Below the pieces are notes generated by a model, which worked only from the letters and a program-made list of their open reading frames with translations, ran no database searches and was not told the DNA's origin. A DNA stretch of 64,000 nt from Weissella oryzae SG25 (GTDB lineage Bacteria; Bacillota; Bacilli; Lactobacillales; Lactobacillaceae). The stretch lies in assembly GCF_000691805.2 (NCBI RefSeq), contig NZ_DF820486.1, positions 62,001 through 126,000 of the forward strand, in the 5' to 3' direction. The position numbers were made by a program, and so were the translations under genes. How positions within the stretch are numbered: position 1 is the first letter of the stretch; each line of letters starts with the position of its first letter. Shown piece after piece: positions 43,549 through 53,183 of this stretch.

Positions 43549-43582
43549 AAAAAAAGTAGTTCAATTTGCTTGAACTACTTTT
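43549..43582. terminator. Terminator of argS
   Basis: AAAAGTAGTTCAA / TTGAACTACTTTT, 13-bp perfect stem with a five-base loop, and A/T tracts on both sides. Confidence 0.85.
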
Positions 43583-43589
43583 AATTAAA

Positions 43590-45275
43590 TTACATTTCTT
43601 TTGGTGCTTTTACCCCAAGAATATCTAAGGCACTAGTCAAAACTTGTGATACTGATTGTACCAAAGCCAAACGTGCATTTAGTTGAGCATCCTCGGTCAA
43701 AATCTTTGAGTTAGCATAGTACTTGTTGAACGTACGAGCTAAGTTCAAAGCATACTTAGCAATGATTGATGGCTCACGATCACGCCAAGCGCGACGAACA
43801 ACCTCAGTATAGTCTGCCAAGAGTTTCTCAGTTTCCCAAACTGCTTCATCATCAATTGCCAAGTTTGTCAAATCTAATTCTGGCATACCAGCTTTACGCA
43901 ACAAAGATTGTGCACGGGCATTGGTATATTGAACATAAGGACCAGTATCACCCTCAAAACGCACAACGTCTTCTAGGTTAAAGTCGAAGTTACCAATCCG
44001 TTCATTCATCAAATCATGGAAGACCACCGCACCGGTTCCAACTTCGTGCGCGACAACTTCCTTATTAGGCAAGTCTGGATTTTTCTCCTCAATTTGCTTA
44101 GCTGCTAAGCTAATTGAATCATTCAAAACTTCCTTCAACAGGATAATCCGGCCTGAACGAGTTGACAACTTCTTACCGCCAACCGTGATTAGACCAAACT
44201 GGATGTGCTCAATGTCATCAGACCACTCAAAGCCCATCTCCTTAAGCACAGCCTTAAGCTGCATAAAGTGATTCCTTTGTTCGCCACCAACAACATAAAG
44301 TGACTTTACAAAGTCGTAGTTACGCTTACGGAAAAGAGCTGCCGCCAAGTCACGCGTAATATACAAAGTTGCTCCATCGGTCCGCTGAATCATGGCCACA
44401 TTCAAATCATACTTATCAAGGTCAACGACCATGGCACCCTTTGACTCATGTAACAAATCTTTTTCCTTCAAAATGTCAACGATTTCGTCCATCTTGTCGT
44501 TATAGAAAGATTCACCAGCAAATGAGTCAAACTTGATGTCAAGCATGTCGTAAATTTCCATGAATTCCTTCAAAGACTCATCACGGAACCATGACCATAG
44601 CTCATGCGCTTCTTGATCACCATCTTCTAGCTTCTTGAACCATGCACGACCCTCATCATCAAGCTCAGGGTTCTCCTTAGCTTCCTCATGGAAGCGTACA
44701 TAATACTTAACTAATGTATTGATTGGATCATTGGTAACTTCTTCTTTTGAACCCCAGCGCTTGTAGGCTGACATCAACTTTCCAAATTGCGTACCCCAAT
44801 CACCAAGATGGTTAATCTTAACTGGCTGGTAGCCGTTAGCCGTAGCTAAGTTGGCAATCGCATTTCCAATAACTGTTGAACGTAAGTGGCCCATTGACAT
44901 TGGCTTAGCAATATTTGGTGAAGACATATCAATCGTGATATGACCAGTCTGACCATCAGCATTATTTCCATAAGCGTTGTTAGTTAAGACCGTATGCAAA
45001 ACATCAGCCCCAAAGTCTGCTTGATTCAAGAAGAAATTAACATATGGACCAGCTGCCTTAACGGCCTTAAAACCAGTCTGGTCAATTTGGGCTACCAATT
45101 CTGCTGCAATTTGTTGTGGTGCCATCTTACGGGCTTTAGCCAAAACAAAAGTTGGGAAAGCAAAATCACCCATTGTTGAATCTTTAGGTACTTCAATTTT
45201 TGCCAAAACATCGGCAGCTGCTAGCTCTGGCACAATTGTGGTCAGTGCATCTGCAACACTCTGCTTATAATCCAT
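43590..45275 (-). CDS. argS: Arginyl-tRNA synthetase
   Basis: ArgS charges tRNA-Arg. The 561-residue protein has the class I motif in SPNIAKPMSMGHLRSTVIGNAI (HIGH appears as MGHL), the KMSKS-equivalent GGKKLSTRSGRIILL, the ArgS N-terminal domain (FAFPTFVLAKARKMAPQQIA) and a DALR anticodon domain that ends ILGVKAPKEM. The gene follows the small acidic DUF2187-like gene by 2 bases and they share a promoter (45670-45686). Confidence 0.97.
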   Translation of the reverse strand: MDYKQSVADALTTIVPELAAADVLAKIEVPKDSTMGDFAFPTFVLAKARKMAPQQIAAELVAQIDQTGFKAVKAAGPYVNFFLNQADFGADVLHTVLTNNAYGNNADGQTGHITIDMSSPNIAKPMSMGHLRSTVIGNAIANLATANGYQPVKINHLGDWGTQFGKLMSAYKRWGSKEEVTNDPINTLVKYYVRFHEEAKENPELDDEGRAWFKKLEDGDQEAHELWSWFRDESLKEFMEIYDMLDIKFDSFAGESFYNDKMDEIVDILKEKDLLHESKGAMVVDLDKYDLNVAMIQRTDGATLYITRDLAAALFRKRNYDFVKSLYVVGGEQRNHFMQLKAVLKEMGFEWSDDIEHIQFGLITVGGKKLSTRSGRIILLKEVLNDSISLAAKQIEEKNPDLPNKEVVAHEVGTGAVVFHDLMNERIGNFDFNLEDVVRFEGDTGPYVQYTNARAQSLLRKAGMPELDLTNLAIDDEAVWETEKLLADYTEVVRRAWRDREPSIIAKYALNLARTFNKYYANSKILTEDAQLNARLALVQSVSQVLTSALDILGVKAPKEM

Positions 45276-45277
45276 AA

Positions 45278-45622
45278 TTAGTCTTCTTCCTTTTCGTCCT
45301 CATCGTCGTCTTCATCTTCAATCAAGTCTGCAGGCATCGCTTCTTCCTCTTCCTCAGCTTCTTCAGCATTCAAGCGAGGAGCAGGATTATCAGTCTTAAT
45401 CAAGATTTTAGTCTCTGACATGCGTACAACAGCACGATGATTATATTCATTAACTGTTGCAGTATCTTCTGGATCAAACTCAGTGATATTTACTAGCAAA
45501 GAATGCTCATAAATCCGTTCAACAATCCCTTTAAAATCGTGTTCGAAATTTGCAAACTTCTTGCCCGCAACAAAATCTCCCAAGTCAAATTCAGATGTAT
45601 TTTCAACAGGTTCTTTAGCCAT
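45278..45622 (-). CDS. Small acidic protein, DUF2187-like
   Basis: The 114-residue protein has a compact beta-rich first part (FDLGDFVAGKKF..., FKGIVERIYEHSLLVNI, YNHRAVVRMSETKIL) that resembles DUF2187/KOW-like small proteins, and a very acidic C-terminal tail (EEAEEEEEAMP...EDEDDDEDEKEED). No function is known. The gene lies directly in front of argS with a two-base gap; the pair shares a promoter with a palindromic -10 region. The tail might bind basic partners, for example RNA-associated proteins, but that is speculation. Confidence 0.65.
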   Translation of the reverse strand: MAKEPVENTSEFDLGDFVAGKKFANFEHDFKGIVERIYEHSLLVNITEFDPEDTATVNEYNHRAVVRMSETKILIKTDNPAPRLNAEEAEEEEEAMPADLIEDEDDDEDEKEED

Positions 45623-45669
45623 GATATGACAACTCCCTTATTCCAATTTAATAGCCAAAATTCGGCAAG

Positions 45670-45686
45670 TTGCTATATTATAGCAA
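45670..45686. promoter_or_regulatory. Extended -10 promoter within a 17-bp palindrome (argS unit)
   Basis: On the minus strand TTGCTATAATATAGCAA is a perfect palindrome (8-bp arms, one central base) containing TGCTATAAT, an extended -10 box. No good -35 is present. Arms ATTCCAAT (45640-45647) and ATTGGAAT (45691-45698) form an outer inverted repeat. Confidence 0.55.
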
Positions 45687-45774
45687 AATTATTGGAATCT
45701 TTCATCATTTTCTAATCCCTGTTTTTTTATTCATTATAGCACAGGTGTTTGAATTTTTATTCATTTTTTTGAAA

Positions 45775-47289
45775 TTAATCTAGTAAACGATGGGCAATTG
45801 CAAAGTCATTTTCATAAGGTGTATCAACCCCATTAATTTTCTGGTACTCATCCATTCCTTTACCAGCCAAAACGGTTACATCATCTGGTCCAGCGGCATT
45901 AATTGCCATTGTAATTGCCGCAGTCCGATCCATTTCACGAATAACGGTCACTTTAGAATCAGTGATGTGAGCTTGAATTTCATCTGCAATTACGGCTGGA
46001 TCTTCATATTGCGGATCATCAGCGGTTAAATAAACCACATCTGCCGAAGCATTAACGGCTTTACCAATCCCTGGTCGTCGTGACACCCCTTTATTACCTG
46101 TAGCCCCGACAACAATCTGTAATTTGCCAGCTGCCTTATTTTGCTTAGCAAAATTAAGTAAAGCGGCAATTGATGCATAATTATGAGCATAATCAACATA
46201 TACCGTCCCATGCTCAGCAGAAGTTATTACCTCCATCCGGCCTGGAATTTTAACTGTATTTAGTGCTTCATGCATTGCAGCGGTGTCTGTTCCAATCAAA
46301 CGACTGGCAATCATTGCAGCTAAGGCATTTCCTTGGTTAAAATCACCAGGAATATCTAATTCATATTCACCTGCAATACCTAAGCGTCCCGCTTGTTGAT
46401 TATCCTCATAAACGGCAAAAGTTGAACGCCGTAAATCAGCATTCACTGTTGCGTAGGTTAAATCAGCACGATTACCATCATCAGCCAAACGACCGTACAA
46501 CCAAATTGCATCGCCGGGATGGCTCTGCTCAGCACGTTCAATCAAATCAGTAAAATGGTCTGAATCAACATTAATAATTACTTGATCTGAATGGTCAAGT
46601 AATTGCATCTTGCATTCTAAATAATCGGCAAAAGTTGGGTGTTCATTTTCACCAACGTGGTCTGGGCTAATGTTTAAAAAGATCCCCACATCATAACGAA
46701 GCCCATAAACTCTTTCTTTCTTATAAGCCTGAGAAGAGACCTCCATCACCATTGCCTGCATACCATTGTCAACGGCTTCTCGCATCCAAGCAAAAAGGTC
46801 CAATGACTCAGGGGTTGTTAGATGTGCCCGATAATGGTTTTCAGGCTGATTACCGGTGATTACTTCTAAGGTTGATGAGAGGGCAACCCGTTCATCTGTA
46901 GCTATCTTTAACATTTCATGAGCCATGTAAGCTGTCGATGTCTTACCCTTTGTACCAGTAATGCCAATTAACTTTAGTTGTTCTTGCGGATAATCGTAAT
47001 AAGCCATCGCCAAAATTGACATTGCAGCAGCTACATCAGCTACAACCCAGGTTGGTAACTCAGTTGATAATGCAAAATCTGCTGGTACAACTAACGCCGT
47101 CAAACCATTTTGCTCAGCCTCAGCTAAATATTCAGCTTTAAAGGCACCTTTGACAAACAATAGACTACCACTTTTTACTTTTTTAGAATTATAGGCTAAT
47201 TGATCAACTTGCCCGGCAAAATCCGGCTTACTTACTAAAAGCCCTTCTGTTGTTAAAAGATTATTTATTTGCTCTGCAGTTAATTTCAA
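45775..47289 (-). CDS. murE: UDP-MurNAc-tripeptide synthetase MurE, probably lysine-adding
   Basis: MurE adds the third amino acid to the peptidoglycan stem peptide. The 504-residue protein has ATP-binding GITGTKGKTSTAYMAHE, HLTTPESLDLFAWM, MEVSSQAYKKERV, and the C-terminal domain GATGNKGVSRRPGIGKAV. The substrate motif is VYLTADDPQYEDP: the DAP-specific DNPR is absent, so L-lysine is the probable substrate. The start is TTG with GGGGA seven bases before it. It follows folC by 20 bases. The enzyme belongs to the wall pathway together with the PBP and Apf proteins of this window. Confidence 0.92.
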   Translation of the reverse strand: MKLTAEQINNLLTTEGLLVSKPDFAGQVDQLAYNSKKVKSGSLLFVKGAFKAEYLAEAEQNGLTALVVPADFALSTELPTWVVADVAAAMSILAMAYYDYPQEQLKLIGITGTKGKTSTAYMAHEMLKIATDERVALSSTLEVITGNQPENHYRAHLTTPESLDLFAWMREAVDNGMQAMVMEVSSQAYKKERVYGLRYDVGIFLNISPDHVGENEHPTFADYLECKMQLLDHSDQVIINVDSDHFTDLIERAEQSHPGDAIWLYGRLADDGNRADLTYATVNADLRRSTFAVYEDNQQAGRLGIAGEYELDIPGDFNQGNALAAMIASRLIGTDTAAMHEALNTVKIPGRMEVITSAEHGTVYVDYAHNYASIAALLNFAKQNKAAGKLQIVVGATGNKGVSRRPGIGKAVNASADVVYLTADDPQYEDPAVIADEIQAHITDSKVTVIREMDRTAAITMAINAAGPDDVTVLAGKGMDEYQKINGVDTPYENDFAIAHRLLD

Positions 47290-47309
47290 GAGTTAATCCC
47301 CCATCAAAT

Positions 47310-48617
47310 TTAAATTCTTTCATCACTTTGAATTGCTCGTAACGTATAAAATGATCCGGTTACGATAATCATCGCTTGTGATGATTCACGAACACGCCGT
47401 GCTAGCTGAATTGCGGCACTAGGATCATCAGCAATTTCAACATCAACGTTACTCATCATCACAATTCGTGCTGCCAAAGCGTCAGCAGAAATTACATGCT
47501 TATAGCTTGGTGCTTCAGGTGTTACTGCAATAATCGTCTCAACATTGGGCAAGAGTTCATCCAAAATTTCTTGGGTATTTGAATTCTCTAGCAAGCCCAA
47601 AATCACCGTTGGCTTAAAAGCTAAATGCCAAGCACGCATTGAAGCAACTAAGGCCCGAATTCCCTCTGGATTGTGGGCTCCATCATATAAAATATTCCGT
47701 TCTTTATCGTATTCCATCCGCCCAGGGATTTTCACATCAGCTAAGCCTTGCTTAATTGCATCATCAGAAATTTGGCAATCCATGCTCTTCAACACGTCGA
47801 TAATTTGCATTACTGTACTTAAATTATGTACTTGATAGGCCCCAGTTAGTCCTAAATGAACATTTTCTAAATTATCAATATTAACGTTTAAGCCATTTGG
47901 GCTACCAGATAGAAGGGTAATTTTAGGCCGCGGTAAAGTATTCCAATACGCCCCAACTTCGGCGACCTTAGCCTCAAGGACTTTATACACTTCAATTGCC
48001 TGACCTGGATAATTAACAACCATTGCTCCGGGCTTAATCAATTCTGCTTTTTCATTCGCAATTGCTGCGATTGAATCCTCTTTTTCCTCAAGGTCATCTT
48101 CATTAATCTTAGTAATCGCAATAATTACCGGATTGGTAACCATATTGGTTGCATCATTGATGCCGCCCCAACCAGCTTCCAAGATTACAAAATCAGTGCC
48201 AACTTCCGCAAAATAATATAAAGCAACTAGCGTCCACCATTCTTGTCCAGATAAAGTATCTTGGTGCCCACCGTGTTCCTCAATTACTTGTTTTATATGC
48301 CCATAAATTCGCATAAAAGTATCTTTGGCAATCATTTGATGATTAACACTCACCATCTCACGGTCGTCCATAATTGCTGGAGTTGAAAAATGCCCAACTT
48401 TGTAGCCAGCGGCAATTAAAATATCGGCGGTCATTACACCCGTTGAACCCTTACCATTTGTACCCGTAATATGAATAATCTTTGACTGTAAGTCTGGGTC
48501 ACCCAACCAATGTAAAATTTCTTGGAGCATGGCAATCCGGCTACCTGCTGTATTTGCTGGCCACCAATTTTCATCCAAACGTGCCGTAATCTGTTGTAAC
48601 GTTTCTACTTTACCCAT
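47310..48617 (-). CDS. folC: Folylpolyglutamate/dihydrofolate synthase FolC
   Basis: The product of 435 residues is a Mur-ligase-fold enzyme with HITGTNGKGSTGVMTADIL (P-loop), HFSTPAIMDDREMVSVN, ILEAGWGGINDATN, TKINEDDLEEKEDSIAAIANEKAELIKPG, and a C-terminal YDGAHNPEGIRALV. FolC adds glutamate to folates (and in some bacteria makes dihydrofolate). In place of the common GLGGRLDATN the motif reads GWGGINDATN. The start ATG at 48617 is six bases from AAGGTG. It is co-directional with murE, another member of the same ligase superfamily. Confidence 0.9.
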   Translation of the reverse strand: MGKVETLQQITARLDENWWPANTAGSRIAMLQEILHWLGDPDLQSKIIHITGTNGKGSTGVMTADILIAAGYKVGHFSTPAIMDDREMVSVNHQMIAKDTFMRIYGHIKQVIEEHGGHQDTLSGQEWWTLVALYYFAEVGTDFVILEAGWGGINDATNMVTNPVIIAITKINEDDLEEKEDSIAAIANEKAELIKPGAMVVNYPGQAIEVYKVLEAKVAEVGAYWNTLPRPKITLLSGSPNGLNVNIDNLENVHLGLTGAYQVHNLSTVMQIIDVLKSMDCQISDDAIKQGLADVKIPGRMEYDKERNILYDGAHNPEGIRALVASMRAWHLAFKPTVILGLLENSNTQEILDELLPNVETIIAVTPEAPSYKHVISADALAARIVMMSNVDVEIADDPSAAIQLARRVRESSQAMIIVTGSFYTLRAIQSDERI

Positions 48618-48748
48618 AACATACACCTTATTTATAAGATTATTCTATATTTTCGTATCTAACCCTAATTCTATCATAAATCGCATCACGTCCATTGTTA
48701 ATTCTGTCTCTAGCAAGCAAATGTTAATCAATTTTTTAAACCAAAAAT

Positions 48749-48786
48749 AAAAGTCCTAAAACCTCAAATACGGCTTCACGACTTTT
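48749..48786 (-). terminator. Terminator of dgkB
   Basis: Minus-strand AAAAGTC-TGAAGCC pairs with GGTTTTA-GGACTTTT (with G-T pairs) around an eight-base loop, followed by ATTTTT. Confidence 0.7.
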
Positions 48787-48791
48787 AATGA

Positions 48792-49748
48792 CTATTCAGG
48801 TAATTTTAACGGCTCAGATAGCAGTGTATCATCTGCCATGCCAGCAATATTAGCAACCATTTCAATATGTTGTTGATAATTTTGGAAGACCATTGGTACA
48901 TCGCCACCATACTCACCATCAAGATTAATTGAAATTTTAGCTGAATCATTCAAAGCTTCAATCTTAACCTGCTTTGATTTTACGTAAATCAAATTTTCAT
49001 TTTCAACATGTCGACCCCCGGCCAAGACTTCACCAATCAAGCCAAGCATATCAGAAAATTTAGTTGTTTTAACAATTAATAAAGTAAATTTACCATCATC
49101 CAAACGTGCATCGGGCACAATTTGCTCAAAACCACCAACCGAATTGGTCAAAGCCAAAAAGAACATTGAGGCCGTTCCCTCATAGCTCCCCTCATCGTAC
49201 TCAATACGCACATCAATTGGTTGGACATGGGTCAATAACTCAGCTCCCTTAACCACGTAAGCTAAATAACCGTACATTGACTTCAATTTTGATGGAACTT
49301 GATAGGTTAATTCAGTCAATGAACCACCCGCTGCAATATTAATGAAGTAAGTATCATTTGCACGACCGACATCCATTTTAGCGGTCTGACCGGCCAAAAT
49401 TAACTTCGCCGCTTCTAGTGGATTATCACGTGGAATTGCCAAGGCCCGTGCATAATCATTGGTCGTCCCAGAAGGAATAATCGCTAAACGAGGGCGCGTA
49501 GCTAAAGGCGCAATTCCATTAACAACTTCATTAATAGTACCATCACCACCAGCTGCAATTAACAACTCAAAGCCTGCCTCCGCCGCCCGGCGCGCTTCTT
49601 TTTCTGCAGACTTTGGCTCGGCCGTGGTAGCAAAGGCACTCGTTTCATAGCCGGCCATTTCATATACATTTAAAATATCTACCAAATCTCGGCGAATGGC
49701 TTCACGCCCTGAAGTGGGATTATAAATGATGCGTGCTCGACGTGTCAT
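48792..49748 (-). CDS. dgkB: Diacylglycerol kinase, DgkB type
   Basis: The 318-residue protein has YNPTSGREAIRRDL at the N-terminus, the AAGGDGTINEVVNG nucleotide motif, PSGTTNDYARAL, and the C-terminal KISINLDGEYGGDVP substrate region. DgkB phosphorylates diacylglycerol formed when phosphatidylglycerol donates glycerol phosphate to lipoteichoic acid, sending it back to phospholipid synthesis. AGGAGGG precedes the ATG. It follows gatB by 153 bases containing two hairpins. Confidence 0.93.
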   Translation of the reverse strand: MTRRARIIYNPTSGREAIRRDLVDILNVYEMAGYETSAFATTAEPKSAEKEARRAAEAGFELLIAAGGDGTINEVVNGIAPLATRPRLAIIPSGTTNDYARALAIPRDNPLEAAKLILAGQTAKMDVGRANDTYFINIAAGGSLTELTYQVPSKLKSMYGYLAYVVKGAELLTHVQPIDVRIEYDEGSYEGTASMFFLALTNSVGGFEQIVPDARLDDGKFTLLIVKTTKFSDMLGLIGEVLAGGRHVENENLIYVKSKQVKIEALNDSAKISINLDGEYGGDVPMVFQNYQQHIEMVANIAGMADDTLLSEPLKLPE

Positions 49749-49802
49749 TTGAGGACCCTCCTAAAATTTTTCTATGTATCTGAACCCAAAATAATCGAGT
49801 CA

Positions 49803-49855
49803 GCTCACCAAGAACCTAATAATATAGTTCTTTGAGCATGCCTATCTTGGCATGG
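49803..49855 (-). other. Two adjacent hairpins in the gatB-dgkB spacer
   Basis: GCTCA(CC)AAGAAC / GTTCTTTGAGC (49803-49837) and CATGCC-TATCTT-GGCATG (49837-49854) form two stems without a following T run on the minus strand. They might be an mRNA processing or stability element between gatB and dgkB. I see no gene here. Confidence 0.4.
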
Positions 49856-49901
49856 CTGCCTTTAGATTATCTTGAAAAATGAGTTCAGTTTATACTTATT
49901 T

Positions 49902-51347
49902 TTATTCTGGCTTCCGTGCTTGCAACTCAGCCATCAAGATTTCATTAACCACTGTAGGGTTTGCATTACCCTTAGTTTGTTTCATAACTTGACCGACCAA
50001 GGCCCCAACGGCCCGGTCTTTACCATTATGGAAATCAATAATTGATTGCTCGTTCTTATCCAAAATTCCAGTAATAATTGGCGTTAAGGTGGCTGGATCA
50101 GATAATTGCTTCAAGCCGTTTTCTTCAACGAAGGCTACCGCGTCCTCACCCTTAGTAACAGCGACAAAGACGCGCTTAGCCATCTTAGTTGAAATTGTGC
50201 CATCTTCAATCATCTTAATCATGGCTGCTAAATTCTCTGGTTGCAACTTAGTTTCTTGCAAATCAAGATGAGCTTCATTCAAAAAGGCATTGACCTCACC
50301 CATTACATAATTAGCTGAACGGACTGGTTCGGCCCCTTGCGCAACCATTACATCGAAGAAATCAGACATTTCCAAAGTTTGTGTCAAAACTTCAGCGGCA
50401 TATGGTTCAAGCCCTAAGGTATCGATATAGTGAGCCCGACGAGCTGGCGCTGACTTTGGTAATTCAGTCCGCACTTGCTCAATCCAAGCTTGACTAATGT
50501 GGACCGGTGCCAAGTCTGGTTCTGGGAAATAACGATAATCATCGGCTGTTTCCTTTTCCCGCATCAAAACGGTCACATTGCTAGCTGAATCATAACGACG
50601 GGTTTGTTGCTTAACAACCCCACCAGCCAAATAAATCTTTGCTTGTCGTTCCTCTTCATAGGCTAAAGCCTTACGCACATAGTTTAATGAATTTAAGTTT
50701 TTCAACTCAACGCGCTCACCATGTACTTGTGACCCAATTGGTCGAATTGAGATATTAGCATCAACTCGCATTGAACCTTCTTGCATCTTGACGTCTGATA
50801 CACCAGAGAATTGAATTGTTTGGCGTAAAGCTTCAAGGTAAGCATAAGCTTCTTCTGGTGTGTGTAAATCAGGGGCACCAACAATTTCAATCAAAGGTGT
50901 GCCCTGACGGTTCAAATCAACATAAGAATAACCATCATGACCGTGGGTATTCTTACCTGCATCCTCTTCAACGTGCAATTCGGTGATACCAACTAGCTTT
51001 TTCTCACCGTCAACTTCAATTTCTAGTTGACCATTTGAAGCCAATGGCTCAAATTGTTGCGTGATTTGGTAAGCTTTAGGATTATCTGGATAGAAGTAGT
51101 TTTTTCGATCCCAATGTAATACTGGTCGGATTTCTGCCCCTAGTGCCAAAGCAGCTCGAATACCATAATCCAACGCTCCTTTGTTGGCCTGCGGTAATAC
51201 TCCTGGGTAACCCCAATCAATTACATTGGTGTTAGCATTTGGCGTTGCTCCGAACTGAACGGGCGAAGGTGACATTGCTTTAGAGTTAGTCTTCATTTCA
51301 ACGTGGACTTCTAATCCAATCGTTGTTTCAAAATTAGGTACTGCCAT
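49902..51347 (-). CDS. gatB: Asp/Glu-tRNA amidotransferase subunit B
   Basis: GatB is the tRNA- and kinase-carrying subunit that converts Glu-tRNA(Gln) and Asp-tRNA(Asn) to the amides. The 481-residue product starts NFETTIGLEVHVEMKTNSK, has YPGVLPQANKGALDYGIRAALALGAEI, RKNYFYPDNPKAYQITQQ, HVEEDAGK, DLNRQGTPLIEIV, and the C-terminal tRNA-binding YqeY-like domain. The start overlaps the gatA stop (TAATG). gatC-gatA-gatB are translationally coupled. Confidence 0.97.
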   Translation of the reverse strand: MAVPNFETTIGLEVHVEMKTNSKAMSPSPVQFGATPNANTNVIDWGYPGVLPQANKGALDYGIRAALALGAEIRPVLHWDRKNYFYPDNPKAYQITQQFEPLASNGQLEIEVDGEKKLVGITELHVEEDAGKNTHGHDGYSYVDLNRQGTPLIEIVGAPDLHTPEEAYAYLEALRQTIQFSGVSDVKMQEGSMRVDANISIRPIGSQVHGERVELKNLNSLNYVRKALAYEEERQAKIYLAGGVVKQQTRRYDSASNVTVLMREKETADDYRYFPEPDLAPVHISQAWIEQVRTELPKSAPARRAHYIDTLGLEPYAAEVLTQTLEMSDFFDVMVAQGAEPVRSANYVMGEVNAFLNEAHLDLQETKLQPENLAAMIKMIEDGTISTKMAKRVFVAVTKGEDAVAFVEENGLKQLSDPATLTPIITGILDKNEQSIIDFHNGKDRAVGALVGQVMKQTKGNANPTVVNEILMAELQARKPE

Positions 51348-52804
51348 TACTTATCACCTCCTGGAACTTGTTCAAACAATCGGGTTGCTTGTTCAAAGGC
51401 ATAGGCCACGCGATAGACTGTCTCCTCGGCAAAGCGGTCACCAATTAACTGCATACCAACCGGTAGTCCGTTACTGAAACCAGCATTGATTGACAAACCA
51501 GGCAAGCCAGCCATGTTAACTGGGATTGTTAGTACGTCATTCATGTAAGTGATTTCTGGATCATCTTCATTTTGACCGAAGCCATAAGCGACATTTGGTG
51601 TCGCTGGTGCAACAATCAAATCATAGTCCGCAAACACTTTATCGAAATCTTGATTCATCAGAGTTCGAACTTGGGCGGCCTGCTTGAAGAATTTTTCATA
51701 AGCACCAGCTGACAAAGCATAAGTACCTAGCATAATCCGTTGTTTAACTTCATCACCAAAGCCTTGTGTACGTGTTTGCACATAAAGGTCTTCCAAAGTC
51801 TTAACGTCCTTAGCCCTAAAGCCATAGCGAATGCCATCAAATCTTTGCAAATTTGATGATGCTTCAGCTGAACCTAGGATATAATAAGCAGCCACTCCAT
51901 ACTTAGTATGGGGAAGTGAAACTTCATCCACAATTGCCCCTAATGCTTCTAATTGATTAATGGCTTGACGCACAATGTCTTTGACAGCGGCGTTAACACC
52001 AGCCCCAAAGTATTCTTTTGGTACGGCAATTTTTAGACCCTTAATATCGCCATTCAAAGAAGCCGTGAAATCTGGTACGGCTCGATTTGAAGTCGTCTGG
52101 TCATTTGCATCCTGGCCAGCTAAGGCAGACAATACAGCGGCATTATCTTTAACTGTCCGCGTGAATTGACCAACCTGATCCAAAGATGAGGCAAATGCGA
52201 CAACACCAAAACGCGAAACGCGACCATAAGATGGCTTCATTCCAACAATTCCGTTGAAAGCCGCTGGTTGGCGAATTGAACCACCAGTATCTGTTCCAAG
52301 GGCAAATGGTACTTGTCCGGCCCCAACCGTGACCGCTGAACCAGATGATGACCCACCAGGCACCTTCGTCTGGTCCCAAGCATTTTTAGTTGTCTTATAG
52401 TAAGAAGTTTCACCAGTTGAACCCATTGCAAATTCATCTAGATTGGTCTTACCAACACCAATCGCCCCGGCCTTACGCATTTTCTCAACAACGGTTGCAT
52501 CAAAAACCGGCTTAAATCCTTCTAGGATATGTGAAGCCGCGGTTGTTTGAACACCCTTAGTTAAAATATTGTCCTTAATTCCATAAGGAATCCCTGACAA
52601 AAGATTATTAGCATCAATTCCAGCTGCATCAACCGCAGCGGCTGTTTCAATTGCCTCATCCTCCATAGTCGTGATGTAGGCTTCATACTTACTATCCGTT
52701 GCTGCAATATTGGCTAAGGTTGCTTTAGTCAACTCAACTGCTGATACTTCGCGGTTCAACAATTGTTCATGCAAAGTTGTTAAATCTGTATGCAAAAAAT
52801 TCAT
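51347..52804 (-). CDS. gatA: Asp/Glu-tRNA amidotransferase subunit A
   Basis: GatA releases ammonia from glutamine in the GatCAB complex. The 485-residue amidase-signature protein has the catalytic Lys in [11 protein letters not shown], the [13 protein letters not shown] loop with the cis-Ser, and the nucleophile Ser in [16 protein letters not shown]. Length is as expected. The ATG overlaps the gatC stop codon and gatB follows by the same TAATG overlap. Confidence 0.97.
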   Translation of the reverse strand: MNFLHTDLTTLHEQLLNREVSAVELTKATLANIAATDSKYEAYITTMEDEAIETAAAVDAAGIDANNLLSGIPYGIKDNILTKGVQTTAASHILEGFKPVFDATVVEKMRKAGAIGVGKTNLDEFAMGSTGETSYYKTTKNAWDQTKVPGGSSSGSAVTVGAGQVPFALGTDTGGSIRQPAAFNGIVGMKPSYGRVSRFGVVAFASSLDQVGQFTRTVKDNAAVLSALAGQDANDQTTSNRAVPDFTASLNGDIKGLKIAVPKEYFGAGVNAAVKDIVRQAINQLEALGAIVDEVSLPHTKYGVAAYYILGSAEASSNLQRFDGIRYGFRAKDVKTLEDLYVQTRTQGFGDEVKQRIMLGTYALSAGAYEKFFKQAAQVRTLMNQDFDKVFADYDLIVAPATPNVAYGFGQNEDDPEITYMNDVLTIPVNMAGLPGLSINAGFSNGLPVGMQLIGDRFAEETVYRVAYAFEQATRLFEQVPGGDK

Positions 52805-53115
52805 TAACCTTCACCTCCTTCATCCAAAATTGCCGGCACCTTAATCAGGTTATCGGTATGTTCTGGTGCATTTGCTAATAATTCAGCGGCTTGATTTGCT
52901 TGAACTGCCACATCATCACGCAACACTGTATCCATATCCGTCACTGAAAAAGTTGGTTGAACATTACTTGTATCAACTTCTCCTAGCATGTTAACCATTT
53001 CAAAAATCTTTTCCAAATGGTCAGTAAACATTGCCGCATCGTTATCCGTTAATGCCAACTTAGCTAACCCGGCAACGTGCATAACTTCTTCACGGGTAAT
53101 CATTTCTTCTTCCAT
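52804..53115 (-). CDS. gatC: Asp/Glu-tRNA amidotransferase subunit C
   Basis: The 103-residue GatC ([48 protein letters not shown] pattern; D-x-L-R-x-D in DTVLRDDV) wraps around GatA and holds it to GatB. The ATG at 53115 is preceded by AAAGGAAAA; an upstream in-frame start has no such site. It lies 68 bases after the RsmF-like gene, which may be in the same transcript. Confidence 0.95.
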   Translation of the reverse strand: MEEEMITREEVMHVAGLAKLALTDNDAAMFTDHLEKIFEMVNMLGEVDTSNVQPTFSVTDMDTVLRDDVAVQANQAAELLANAPEHTDNLIKVPAILDEGGEG

Positions 53116-53183
53116 GATTTTTCCTTTCAAAATCAATTTAAATTTTATTCTACTAGTCCTATCAGCTTAGACGCCTGGCCAAA

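Noticed and set aside
45623-45774. T-box leader before the argS unit
   Set aside because: The space before the first gene is short, and no specifier loop, T-box sequence (AGGGTGGNACCGCG) or terminator was found.
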